Source: Rhodanobacteraceae bacterium
GTDB taxonomy: Bacteria > Pseudomonadota > Gammaproteobacteria > Xanthomonadales > SZUA-5
Direction of reading: 5' to 3'
Length of the DNA stretch: 64,000 bases
NCBI GenBank assembly: GCA_016713135.1
Contig: JADJPR010000004.1
Location: 248,001-312,000 of the forward strand
Both the position numbers and the translations under genes were made by a program. Each line of letters begins with the position of its first letter. Within the stretch, counting starts at the first letter, position 1. The notes under the pieces were generated by a model. The model saw only the letters and a list, made by a program, of their open reading frames with translations. It did not search any database and was not told the origin of the DNA. This document shows positions 1 through 9,049 of this stretch, piece by piece.

Positions 1-304
1 GGTGGTCGATCCGCCCGCCTTCATCAAACGCCGCAAGGATGCCGAGCAGGGCGCGCTGGCCTACCGCCGCATCTTCGAGGCCGGCATGCGCCTGGTCGCC
101 GACGGTGGCCTCGTCGCCTGCTGCTCCTGCAGCCATCACTTCACCGCTGAAGCCCTGCTGGACGCGATGAACCGCGCCGCCCGCGCCCTCGGCCTGCGCC
201 TGCGCGTGCTCAAGCGCCTGGCGCAGTCGACGGACCACCCGCTGCACCCGGCGATGCCGGAGACGGAGTATCTGAAGGGTTACCTGGCTGAGGTTCGGCG
301 GTGA
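1..304 (+). CDS. rlmI: 23S rRNA (cytosine-C5) methyltransferase RlmI-like, C-terminal part
   Basis: Only the last 100 or so residues are inside the window; the gene begins upstream. The fragment opens with VDPPAF, the DPPxF catalytic-loop motif of class I rRNA methyltransferases, followed by an ALAYRRIFEAGMRLV helix and CSCSHH, which matches the CSCS segment of the RlmI/YccW family (m5C1962 of 23S rRNA). The end (PETEYLKGYLAEVRR) also fits that family, whose proteins usually finish with EYLKG. The N-terminal PUA domain cannot be seen, so the assignment rests on the C-terminal motifs. A TGA stop is followed 4 bp later by the first arm of a repeat element. Confidence 0.8.
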   Translation, partial: VVDPPAFIKRRKDAEQGALAYRRIFEAGMRLVADGGLVACCSCSHHFTAEALLDAMNRAARALGLRLRVLKRLAQSTDHPLHPAMPETEYLKGYLAEVRR

Positions 305-562
305 GGGCGGTTGTGGGTTGTGGGTTCCGGGTTGTGGGCAGCCGCAACGCGCGCCCGGCGACAACCCGATGGCGAGCCTTTAGCATGCGCACTTCGCTGA
401 GCCGCGACCGGGTCTGTGGGAGCAGGGTCGGCCTGCGAGCCAGGACTGTCCTCGTGAACAGAGATCGCGGCTGAAGCCGCTCCCACAGGTTCGAGGTGTG
501 CGCGCCTCGCTGCCCACAACCCACAACCCACAACCCACAACCCACAACCCACAACCCACCGC
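305..562. repeat. Inverted repeat with GTTGTGG heptamer arms enclosing a REP-like hairpin
   Basis: Left arm at 309-343 is an imperfect GTTGTGG tandem ending in GTTGTGGGCAGC. Right arm at 509-560 is its reverse complement, about six CCCACAA units, ending 3 bp before the lgt start codon. Between the arms, 413-492 holds a REP-like pair: CTGTGGGAGC and, about 70 bp on, GCGGCTGAAGCCGCTCCCAC. The whole spacer is repeat sequence; no small gene or clear Shine-Dalgarno site is visible. Confidence 0.85.
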
Positions 563-1408
563 ATGCCCTACGTCCACGCCATCGACCCCGTCGCCCTTGA
601 GATCGGCCCGCTGGCAATCCGCTGGTACGGGCTGATGTACCTCACGGGCGGCATCGCAGCCTTCGTGCTGGCGCGCAGGCGCGCGGACGAGTTGTGGCGC
701 GGGTTCAAGCGCAGCGAGATCGAGGACATCATCTTCTACGGCATGGTCGGCGTGATCGTCGGCGGCCGACTGGGCTCGGTGCTGTTCTATCACTTCGGCG
801 ATTTCCTCAAGGATCCGTTGATGCTGGTGCGGGTGTGGGAAGGCGGCATGAGCTTCCATGGCGGCTTGCTTGGGGTGCTGGTGGCGCTCGGCTGGTATGC
901 GCGCAGGACCGGGCGTCCGGTCTTCCAGATGTACGATTTCATCGCGCCAGTGGTGCCGATCGGCCTTGGCCTAGGGCGCATCGGCAACTGGATCGGTGGC
1001 GAGCTGTGGGGACACAAGACCGATTTGCCCTGGGGCGTGATCTTCCCGCATGCCTTGCCGGGCCCGCCGCTGAGCGTGGCCGAGGTCCAGGCACTGGTTG
1101 CGCAGGGCCAGTTGCTCGGCGAGGCACGTCATCCCTCGCAGCTGTACCAGGCCTTCTGGGAAGGCGTGGTGCTGTTCGCCATCGTCTGGTGGTTCTCGCG
1201 CCGCGAGCGGCCGCTGATGGCCACCTCCGGCGTCTTCCTGATCGTCTATGCCGTCGGCCGCATCCTGGTCGAGTTCGTGCGCGAGCCCGATGCCCACATC
1301 GGCTATCTCGCCTGGGGCTGGCTCACGATGGGGCAGGTGCTGTCGGCGCCGATGGTGGTGCTGGGGGTGGGGTTGCTGCTGGTGGCAGCAGTGAAACGTA
1401 AAACGTAA
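563..1408 (+). CDS. lgt: Prolipoprotein diacylglyceryl transferase
   Basis: Transfers a diacylglyceryl group from phosphatidylglycerol to the lipobox cysteine of prolipoproteins, the first step of lipoprotein maturation in the inner membrane. The 281 residues fit the family. Visible motifs are SFHGGLLG with His99 and the Lgt signature GRIGNWIGGELWG at 138-150 (Arg139, Asn142, Glu147). Several hydrophobic segments alternate with short loops, as expected for a seven-helix enzyme. It sits before thyA, a common pair in proteobacteria. The final codons (VKRKT-stop) lie inside the first CGTAAAA repeat arm, so the repeat supplies the stop codon. No purine-rich ribosome site precedes the ATG; the upstream bases are CCCACAA repeats. 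Confidence 0.97.
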   Translation: MPYVHAIDPVALEIGPLAIRWYGLMYLTGGIAAFVLARRRADELWRGFKRSEIEDIIFYGMVGVIVGGRLGSVLFYHFGDFLKDPLMLVRVWEGGMSFHGGLLGVLVALGWYARRTGRPVFQMYDFIAPVVPIGLGLGRIGNWIGGELWGHKTDLPWGVIFPHALPGPPLSVAEVQALVAQGQLLGEARHPSQLYQAFWEGVVLFAIVWWFSRRERPLMATSGVFLIVYAVGRILVEFVREPDAHIGYLAWGWLTMGQVLSAPMVVLGVGLLLVAAVKRKT

Positions 1409-1560
1409 AACGTCAACGGGCCAGGGGGTGGATTGACGTTTTTGCGTTTAACGTTTTACCCCTGCTCGCCGATTGGCTCGCGGCAGCAGTGAGACGTAAA
1501 ACGTAAGACGTCAACTGGCGCGAGGCAAGATTGACGTTTCACGTTTGACGTTTCACTCCT
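1390..1560. repeat. Two successive inverted repeats with CGTAAAA arms
   Basis: First unit: left arm 1391-1413 (CGTAAAA tandem, overlapping the lgt stop codon), right arm 1434-1459 (GACGTTTT / AACGTTTTACC). Second unit: left arm 1490-1513, right arm 1530-1557. Both left arms are preceded by GGCAGCAGTGA, so the second unit looks like a tandem duplication of the first. The rest of the spacer to thyA (1561-1620) shows nothing recognisable. Confidence 0.8.
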
Positions 1561-1620
1561 GCTTGCGAAGTGCCAGCCGGTGCCCAGTCCAGTCATCCGC
1601 TTCGCCGCTCCAAATTTCCC

Positions 1621-2415
1621 ATGCACCAATACCATTCCCTCCTGCGCCACATCCTCGATCACGGCGCCCTGAAGACGGACCGCACCGGCACCGGCACGCG
1701 CTCGGTGTTCGGGTGGCAGATGCGCTTCGACCTGGCCCAGGGTTTCCCGCTGGTGACGACCAAGAAGCTGCACCTGCGTTCGATCATCCATGAGCTGCTG
1801 TGGTTCATTGCCGGCGACACCAACATCGGTTACCTGCGCGATCACGGGGTGACGATCTGGGATGAGTGGGCGGATGCGGACGGCAACCTCGGGCCGGTGT
1901 ACGGCAAGCAGTGGCGCTCCTGGGCGACGCCGGGCGGCGGAGCGATCGACCAGCTGGCGCAGGTGATCGAGCAGATCCGGCGCACGCCCGATTCGCGGCG
2001 GCTGATCGTCAGCGCGTGGAATCCGGCGGACCTGCCGGCGATGGCGCTGGCGCCCTGCCATGCGCTGTTCCAGTTCTACGTGGCCGACGGCCGACTGTCC
2101 TGCCAGTTGTACCAGCGCAGCGCTGACGTGTTCCTCGGCGTGCCGTTCAACATCGCCTCCTACGCGTTGCTGACAGCGATGGTCGCCCAGGTCTGCGAGC
2201 TTGAGCCGGGCGATTTCGTGCACACGCTCGGCGACGCGCACCTGTACCTGAACCACATCGAGCAGGCCGAGTTGCAGCTGACGCGTGAGCCTTACCCGCT
2301 GCCGACGCTGAAGCTCAACCCCGGGCGCAAGCGGATCGAGGATTTCCGTTTCGACGACATCGAGATCGTCGGTTACCAGTCGCACCCGGCGATCAAGGCG
2401 CCGATTGCGGTGTAG
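1621..2415 (+). CDS. thyA: Thymidylate synthase
   Basis: Makes dTMP from dUMP using 5,10-methylenetetrahydrofolate. From the ATG at 1621 the protein has 264 residues, the same length as E. coli ThyA, and begins MHQYHSLLRH as that family does; an upstream in-frame start at 1570 would add 17 atypical residues. The catalytic cysteine is Cys146 in ALAPCHALF, followed by the dUMP-binding QLYQRSAD and GVPFNIASYA segments. The 3' end overlaps the convergent downstream gene by 23 bp. No Shine-Dalgarno-like sequence is visible upstream. Confidence 0.97.
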   Translation: MHQYHSLLRHILDHGALKTDRTGTGTRSVFGWQMRFDLAQGFPLVTTKKLHLRSIIHELLWFIAGDTNIGYLRDHGVTIWDEWADADGNLGPVYGKQWRSWATPGGGAIDQLAQVIEQIRRTPDSRRLIVSAWNPADLPAMALAPCHALFQFYVADGRLSCQLYQRSADVFLGVPFNIASYALLTAMVAQVCELEPGDFVHTLGDAHLYLNHIEQAELQLTREPYPLPTLKLNPGRKRIEDFRFDDIEIVGYQSHPAIKAPIAV

Positions 2416-3433
2416 CCAGCACCTCGTCGGGCGGCGGCATCGCATGCCCCGGCGTCACCACACGGGACACCAGCCAGCCGATGGCGGCGGCGACGGGTCG
2501 CAGCCCGGGTCGTTGCGTGGTGTCTACAAACGCCAGCCGGCCATCGATCTCGCGGGCGACTTCGAAGCTGAAAACATATGCCGGCTCCGAGCCCATCCGC
2601 AAATCGGTGACGGTCACCGCCGAGCCTTCGCGACGAACCGCGTAGTAGCCGTGGGTGAACCATTGCAGCCGGTCGAAGGCCCAGTGGCCCGCGAGTTGCG
2701 GGATCAAGTCGTCCGCGCTGCGGAAACGGCGCCAGGGCCCTGGCTGCTCGTCGACCAGCAGGGACAGATAGGCCTCGCGATAGCCGCCTGGTTCGCGCAC
2801 CAGCACGCGCCACAACAGGGTGTTGAAGGCACTCGGAAGGGCCAGCAGCCTGGCCTCCGGCGCGGCGCCCAGCGCGGCACGCGCATGTGCCTCCACATGG
2901 CGCTGCGCCAGCACGCTCCAGCCGAGGTAGGCGGTCGAGAGCACCAGCGACAGCGTCAGCCCGGCGCTGGCGCCTCGCGACAGCGGCTTGCGCCAGATCC
3001 AGGTCATCGCCACCAGCAGCGGCAGGGTGTACAGCGGATCGATGATGAACACGCTGCCGACGCCATAGGGCGTGGGATCCAGCGGCCACAGCAACTGCGT
3101 GCCGTAGATCGTCATCGCATCCAGCAGCGGATGAGTGACCAGTGCCAGCCAGAAGGCCCACAGCCAGCGCCGGGGCTCGGCGCGGATGGCGGTGTCGAAA
3201 CGCCGGCAAACCAGCCACAGCAGCGGCGCCAGCAGGCTGAGCACGAACAGCGAGTGGCTGAAACTGCGGTGATAGGTGAAATCGGCGACCGGATCGCCGT
3301 AGCGGATCAGCACGTCGAGGTCGGGCAGGGTACCGAGTGCGGCGCCATACACCAAAGCCCGGCGGCGGTGGCCGGCTGGCACCAGTGCTGCCGCGAGGGT
3401 GCCGCCCAGTGCGATCTGTGTCAGTGAGTCCAT
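2393..3433 (-). CDS. Membrane-bound metal-dependent hydrolase (DUF457/YdjM-like)
   Basis: 346-residue inner-membrane protein of the YdjM/DUF457 family. The N-terminus MDSLTQIALGGTLAAAL is typical, followed by PDLDVLIRYGDP, the histidine motif YHRSFSHSLFVL and THPLLDAMTIYG; these His/Asp motifs are the presumed metal ligands. Several hydrophobic segments cover the first 190 residues, and the C-terminal third is soluble and lacks a motif I recognise. The substrate is not known for the family; some members are reported as LexA-regulated. It is convergent with thyA and overlaps its 3' end by 23 bp. Confidence 0.75.
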   Translation of the reverse strand: MDSLTQIALGGTLAAALVPAGHRRRALVYGAALGTLPDLDVLIRYGDPVADFTYHRSFSHSLFVLSLLAPLLWLVCRRFDTAIRAEPRRWLWAFWLALVTHPLLDAMTIYGTQLLWPLDPTPYGVGSVFIIDPLYTLPLLVAMTWIWRKPLSRGASAGLTLSLVLSTAYLGWSVLAQRHVEAHARAALGAAPEARLLALPSAFNTLLWRVLVREPGGYREAYLSLLVDEQPGPWRRFRSADDLIPQLAGHWAFDRLQWFTHGYYAVRREGSAVTVTDLRMGSEPAYVFSFEVAREIDGRLAFVDTTQRPGLRPVAAAIGWLVSRVVTPGHAMPPPDEVLATPQSAP

Positions 3434-3468
3434 CGCCGCAGTCTACGCGGCGATTCCTCGCCAGCAGG

Positions 3469-3972
3469 TCAAAGCCAGCGACGAACGCGCGCCGTGAAGG
3501 CCTGGAATTCCGCGCCGAACCGACGTGCCAGTTCGCGCTCCTCCGGCATGATCTGGAAGCGGTTCATGTAGACCACGAAAGCGGGCAGGATCAGCAGCGA
3601 GGCGGGGTTGGCCAACACGATGGCGAAAGCCAGCAACGACAGCAGCATGCCGACATACATCGGGTTGCGGGTGTAGCGATAAATGCCATTCGCGACCAGG
3701 GTGGAACTGCGTTCCGGCGTCATCGGATTGACCGTGGTGTGCGCGCGCCGGAACTGGACCACGCCAGCGACCGCGATGGCGACACCGGCCAGCAGCACCG
3801 GCAAGGCCGCCCACATGCGCAGATCGAGGTCCAGCGACAGCGACAAGGTCGAGGTGAGCCAGCGCATCAGCAGCATCAGGCCGGCGGCGACGAGCACGAC
3901 CGCCAGCGGCGGGATCTTCAGTTCCAGACTGTCCGCTCCACTCACCGGCATGATTCTCGCTGCAATCGCCAT
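3469..3972 (-). CDS. Isoprenylcysteine/phospholipid methyltransferase-family membrane protein
   Basis: 167 residues with about four hydrophobic segments. The C-terminal half carries the family signature GIYRYTRNPMYVGML followed by a conserved glutamate pair in MPEERELARRFG, as in ICMT and PEMT-type methyltransferases, where this region binds S-adenosylmethionine. The substrate cannot be told from sequence. The start may be internal, at MPVSGADSLELKIPP (ATG at 3951), because homologues usually begin just before LELKIPP. It lies between the DUF457 gene and efpL, all on the minus strand, but the spacers give no strong sign of an operon. Confidence 0.75.
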   Translation of the reverse strand: MAIAARIMPVSGADSLELKIPPLAVVLVAAGLMLLMRWLTSTLSLSLDLDLRMWAALPVLLAGVAIAVAGVVQFRRAHTTVNPMTPERSSTLVANGIYRYTRNPMYVGMLLSLLAFAIVLANPASLLILPAFVVYMNRFQIMPEERELARRFGAEFQAFTARVRRWL

Positions 3973-4008
3973 GTCCGCCTCCAGATCCGGGAGGCGGTTC
4001 GCCTGGAC

Positions 4009-4575
4009 TCAGGCGCGACCGCCAAACTCCCCGGTTTCGGTGCTCACCCGCACGCGGGTGCCATTCTCGATGTATTCGGGCACTGCAATTTCCAGACCAG
4101 TCGACAGCTTTGCCGGCTTGGCGCGTCCGGTCGCACTTGCACCCTTGACGTATGGAGCGGTGTCGACGACTTCCAGTTCGACCACCTGCGGCAGTTTCAG
4201 ACCCACCGGTTCACCATCGATGAGCAGAAGTTGCACACCTTCCAGCGCGCCATCGGCGGAGTACAGCGGCAGATCGCCCACCATCGCCGGCGACAGGGTG
4301 TACTGGGTGTAGTCCTCGGCGTCCATGAACACGTAGTTCTCGCCGTCCATGTACGAGAAGGTCGCTTCGCGCCGCACCAGTTCCGCCTCGCTCAGTTCAT
4401 CGTCCGCACGCAGGCTGATGTCGATCTTGTTGTCGACCCCGACCTGGTACATCACGAAGCGGAAGGTGGTGTTGCCGCCACGCCCGGTGGGCGCGCTGCG
4501 TTCGACGTCGCGGATCATCCAGTACTTGCCCTGGTATTCGACGACGGTGCCGCGTTTGATGTCGGTGGCTTTCAT
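4009..4575 (-). CDS. efpL: Elongation factor P-like protein EfpL (YeiP)
   Basis: 188 residues with the three-domain EF-P fold: KOW-like N-terminal domain, central OB domain (YVFMDAEDYTQYTLS) and C-terminal OB domain (GLEIAVPEYIENGTRVRV). EF-P family proteins bind stalled ribosomes at polyproline motifs. The loop that carries a modified lysine in EF-P reads SAPTGRGGN here, with Arg32 at the tip. That loop, the length and the ETAPYVKGASA-type sequence place it in the YeiP/EfpL branch, not canonical EF-P. EpmA modifies canonical EF-P, so EfpL should not depend on the damaged epmA at 39771. The gene is preceded by a GTGAAAA repeat element. Confidence 0.9.
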   Translation of the reverse strand: MKATDIKRGTVVEYQGKYWMIRDVERSAPTGRGGNTTFRFVMYQVGVDNKIDISLRADDELSEAELVRREATFSYMDGENYVFMDAEDYTQYTLSPAMVGDLPLYSADGALEGVQLLLIDGEPVGLKLPQVVELEVVDTAPYVKGASATGRAKPAKLSTGLEIAVPEYIENGTRVRVSTETGEFGGRA

Positions 4576-4701
4576 AAGGGGCGGGGAAAGGTGAAAAGTG
4601 AAAAGTGAAAAGGGAGAGGCAGGTGAATGGGTGTAAGCGTGAAGTGGGCGAAGGGATGGGACGCGGCCTTCCTTTCACTTTTCACTTTTCACCTTTCACT
4701 G
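4576..4701. repeat. Inverted repeat with GTGAAAA heptamer arms
   Basis: Left arm 4584-4616 (GGTGAAAAGTGAAAAGTG and variants), right arm 4669-4700 (CTTTTCACTTTTCAC). The arms almost touch the efpL start codon on one side and the SDR stop codon on the other. The 50-bp centre shows no gene. Confidence 0.85.
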
Positions 4702-5469
4702 CTACTTCGGCTGCATCCGCACCGCGCCGTCCAGCCGCAGCGTGGTGCCGTTCATGTAGCGGTTCTGCAGCACGAAACAGACCGCATCGGCGAACTCGGC
4801 GGGATCGCCCAGGCGCGAGGGGAAGGGGACCATCGCTTCCAGGCTGGCCTTGACCTCGGGCGGCATGCCGCCGGCCATCGGGGTCATGAAGATGCCCGGG
4901 GCGATGGTGACCACGCGGATGCCGACGCGTGCCAGTTCGCGCGCCATCGGCAGGGTCATGCCGACGATGCCGCCCTTGCTGGCCGAATAGGCCGCCTGGC
5001 CGATCTGGCCTTCGAAGGCCGCCACCGACGCGGTGTTGACGATCACGCCGCGCTCGCCGTCGGCACCGGATGTGAGGCCCTGCATGATCTGCGCGCCGGC
5101 CTTGGCCACATTGAAGCTGCCGACCAGGTTGACCCGGATGGTGGTCTCGAACTGCGACAGTGGCATCGGCCCCTGCTTGCCGAGCACGCGCCCGGCGCCG
5201 AGGATGCCGGCGCAGTTGATCACGGCGTTCAGGCCGTCCATCGTCTGCGCGGCCGCGGCGATGCTGCCTGCGACGCCCTCTTCGCTGGTCACGTCGGTGC
5301 GCAGGTAGCAGGCGCGCTCGCCCAGGAAGGACACCGCGGCGGCGCCCTTGTCGTCCTGCACATCGAGCAGTGCCACGCGGGCGCCCTCGCGGATCAGGCG
5401 CTCGGCGACGGCGAGGCCTAGCCCGGACGCGCCGCCGGTGATCGCTGCCTTGACCTGGTCGAGTTGCAT
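4702..5469 (-). CDS. Short-chain dehydrogenase, 3-hydroxyacyl-CoA dehydrogenase type II-like
   Basis: 255-residue classical SDR. The NAD(P)-binding motif TGGASGLG is at 11-18, NCAG at 85-88, Asn114 in RVNLVG, Ser148, and the catalytic YSASK has Tyr161 and Lys165. An acidic Asp36 after the second strand (VALLDVQD) favours NAD over NADP. The overall pattern (IGQAAYSASKGGIVGMTLPMAREL, then IAPGIFMTPM) resembles HSD17B10-type 3-hydroxyacyl-CoA dehydrogenases, which oxidise short and branched 3-hydroxyacyl-CoAs; that fits the branched-chain and fatty acid oxidation genes elsewhere in the window. The exact substrate is inferred. Confidence 0.85.
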   Translation of the reverse strand: MQLDQVKAAITGGASGLGLAVAERLIREGARVALLDVQDDKGAAAVSFLGERACYLRTDVTSEEGVAGSIAAAAQTMDGLNAVINCAGILGAGRVLGKQGPMPLSQFETTIRVNLVGSFNVAKAGAQIMQGLTSGADGERGVIVNTASVAAFEGQIGQAAYSASKGGIVGMTLPMARELARVGIRVVTIAPGIFMTPMAGGMPPEVKASLEAMVPFPSRLGDPAEFADAVCFVLQNRYMNGTTLRLDGAVRMQPK

Positions 5470-5526
5470 CGGGGTGCTCCGCTGTCTGCAAAGGCCGCGG
5501 AGGATAGCGGGGAAGCCGGCGGGACG

Positions 5527-6465
5527 TCAGCGCCCGCGCAGGACGCGCTTCTCGCGGCGGAAGCGGGCCATGCGTCGGAAGAAGCGCTGATAGGGCGTGG
5601 CCGAGGTGAAGTGCCGCCAACTGGTGTGCTCGGCGAAGAAGCGGCGCATCTCCTCGGCGTGTCCCGGATGGCGCTGCCAGTCGGCGACTGCTTGGTCCAG
5701 GCGCAGGAGCAACAGGTGCGGGCCTTCGGGGGGCGATTCGGTCAATACCTCGAAGCCACTCTTCCACGCCAGCATGGACAAGGTCTTGCGGGTGAAGCCG
5801 TGCACATGGCCGAAGTGCCAGCGTGTTGCAGGCGTGCGGCGCGGGTCAGAAATGTCCGGTACCTGGATGTGGAAATGCCCGCCCGGCTTGAGCAGCGCGT
5901 GGACGCGCGCGAAGGCTTCGTCCGGGGTGCGCAGGTGTTCGAACACGTGCGAACTGGTGCAGAGGTCGAAACTGCCGGGCGCCAGCGGCGCATCCTCCAG
6001 CAGGGTGGGGTGTATGCGCGCGTGATAGTGCTCGGCGGCGAACGCGGCGAAGCCCTGGTTGGGCTCGACGCCCTCCGCCTGCCACCCGGCGGCATTCGCC
6101 GCGGCGACGAAGGCACCCGTGCCGGCGCCAATGTCGAGCACCCGGTCGCCCGCGCACAGCAGCGGCGCCATCAGCGCCACCCGCTCGCGCGCACCGCGCT
6201 CGTCACGCAGCAGCGCCTTGGCCCGTGGCTTCGAGTCCCCGTGGTAATGCCGGCGGTACTCCTCGCGGTAGTAGCGCTCGATCTCATCGGCCGTCGGCAT
6301 CGGATCGAGGAACACCAGCCCGCAACCGCTGCAGAGCGCGTTGCGCAACGGCATCCCGTAGCGGTCGCGCTTCCCGACCACGCTGCGTTCCCGGCTGCCG
6401 CACAGCACGCAAGGCCGCGATTCGCCAGTGAATCGATAGGGTTTGAAGCGCGCCAGCCAGGACAA
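5527..6465 (-). CDS. Class I SAM-dependent methyltransferase with N-terminal zinc-ribbon-like cysteines
   Basis: 312 residues. Two CxxC pairs near the N-terminus (Cys19/Cys22 and Cys45/Cys48, CVLCGS and CSGCGLVFLDP) suggest a zinc site, an arrangement common in methyltransferases next to sugar or cell-surface genes. The SAM-binding motif VLDIGAGTGAF begins near residue 108, followed by the acidic EGVEPN and the FDLCTSSHVFEHL segment of Methyltransf_11/23 proteins. The C-terminus is basic. No partner genes for glycan synthesis flank it, so the substrate is unknown. Confidence 0.75.
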   Translation of the reverse strand: MSWLARFKPYRFTGESRPCVLCGSRERSVVGKRDRYGMPLRNALCSGCGLVFLDPMPTADEIERYYREEYRRHYHGDSKPRAKALLRDERGARERVALMAPLLCAGDRVLDIGAGTGAFVAAANAAGWQAEGVEPNQGFAAFAAEHYHARIHPTLLEDAPLAPGSFDLCTSSHVFEHLRTPDEAFARVHALLKPGGHFHIQVPDISDPRRTPATRWHFGHVHGFTRKTLSMLAWKSGFEVLTESPPEGPHLLLLRLDQAVADWQRHPGHAEEMRRFFAEHTSWRHFTSATPYQRFFRRMARFRREKRVLRGR

Positions 6466-7270
6466 GCGGAAACTCGTTGTGGGTCGGGGGCGTAAGTTGG
6501 CTCAGCGCGGGCAAGCCGCTGGGCTGGTTGTCGATTGTCGGGAGCATTTGCCGGCTGCCTGCGGACGCGGCTTCAGCCGCGATCCTTTCCTGGCGGCCGC
6601 CGGAAAGATCGCAGCTGAAGCTGCTCCTGCAAGAGTCGCGGCAGGCGTGGTCCTGCCGCCACCAGGCAACAACCGTCCAACAAGTATCCGACAGAGCGAG
6701 CTCCCACGCGGGCGCGCTTCGAGTGCTGATTGTCGGTTGTCTGCCGGCCGCAAGTGCCGGCATGCCGGGCGTCCGTGGGAGTTCGGGTCGCCCCTGCCGG
6801 TGCGCTCATTCGCGCATCGAATCGTGACTCTCGCAAGATCGCGGACTGTGTTTCTGGACGCAAAGGATGCAAAGGATGCAAAGAAGATCAAACGCGATAC
6901 AGCGCTGGGGTATCCCGGCACTTGCTGTCTTTGCGTCCGTTTGCGTACTCAATCACAAGGTCGTCGTTCCGCACGGGATGAAAATGTAGGAAATCCAACA
7001 CCTTGGCGCGTATTCGGTGGGAGCGGCTGCAGCCGCGATCGTTTACTGGCGGCCGCCGGAAAGATCGCGCACAGAGTCCGCTCCCAGCGGAGTCGCGGCA
7101 GGCGTGCCATGCTGCCGGGAACCAACAACCAAGTACCAACTATCAACTATCAACTGCCAAGAAGGCGACAACCATCCGCCCCTACATGGCCCGACGCTGA
7201 ACCGGCACTCGGCGCGGCCGTGTCGGAGCGGGTAGACTACGGCCCCGGTTTGCAGCAACCGGATCCCCCG
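6466..7270. repeat. 805-bp gene-free spacer packed with REP-like and dispersed repeats
   Basis: No convincing gene. Contents in order: a short GGTTGTC/GATTGTC heptamer stretch (6523-6543); a REP-like pair at 6567-6660 containing GCGGCTTCAGCCGCGATC and GCGGCCGCCGGAAAGATCGC; a second heptamer remnant (6726-6743); one copy of the dispersed element of about 243 bp (6777-7019); a second, similar REP-like pair at 7018-7117; and an arm of the form ATCAACT/ACCAACT in heptamer steps at 7119-7158. An in-frame upward extension of pyrG runs through all of this but is only repeat translation. Confidence 0.8.
6777..7019 (-). repeat. Dispersed ~250-bp repeat element, copy 1 (inverted)
   Basis: Same element as at 40976-41216, 41247-41497 and 55679-55940, here on the opposite strand and more diverged. 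It contains a GCAAAGGAT/GCAAAGGAC 9-mer arm (6860-6884), a centre with GATACAGCGCTGGGG, and a shorter opposite arm (CTTTGCGTCCGTTTGCG, 6929-6945). The conserved flanks CGCAAGATCGCGGACTGTG and TTGGCGC..TTCGGTG mark the ends. Confidence 0.75.
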
Positions 7271-8929
<1,659 letters not shown>

Positions 8930-9049
8930 GAGGCGGGTTGTGGGTTCTGGGTTGTGGGTTGTGGGCAGCATCGACCGCATCGCCAGCCCCCCATTGACTG
9001 CCGCTTTGACCCACAACTCACAACCCACAACCCACAACTCTCCAAGAAC
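8930..9049. repeat. Inverted repeat with GTTGTGG arms between pyrG and kdsA
   Basis: Left arm 8934-8969 (GGGTTGTGGG units ending GTTGTGGGCAGC), right arm 9009-9040 (CCCACAA units). It occupies nearly the whole spacer; the right arm ends 9 bp before the kdsA ATG. Confidence 0.85.

Noticed and set aside
305..562. Repeated short units in spacers as possible CRISPR arrays
   Set aside because: Units of 7-9 bp in direct contact, no unique spacers of regular length, and no cas genes in the window.
210..859. Small minus-strand frames across the first spacer and the start of lgt
   Set aside because: They translate the CCCACAA repeats and the REP-like hairpin; no conserved protein features.
1570..1620. 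Upstream GTG/ATG-type start for thyA
   Set aside because: It would add 17 residues not found in ThyA proteins; the ATG at 1621 gives the canonical 264-residue protein.
6443..7270. In-frame upstream extension of pyrG giving an 828-residue protein
   Set aside because: The extension is translated repeat DNA; CTP synthases start at MTPLIFVTGG, which is the ATG at 7271.
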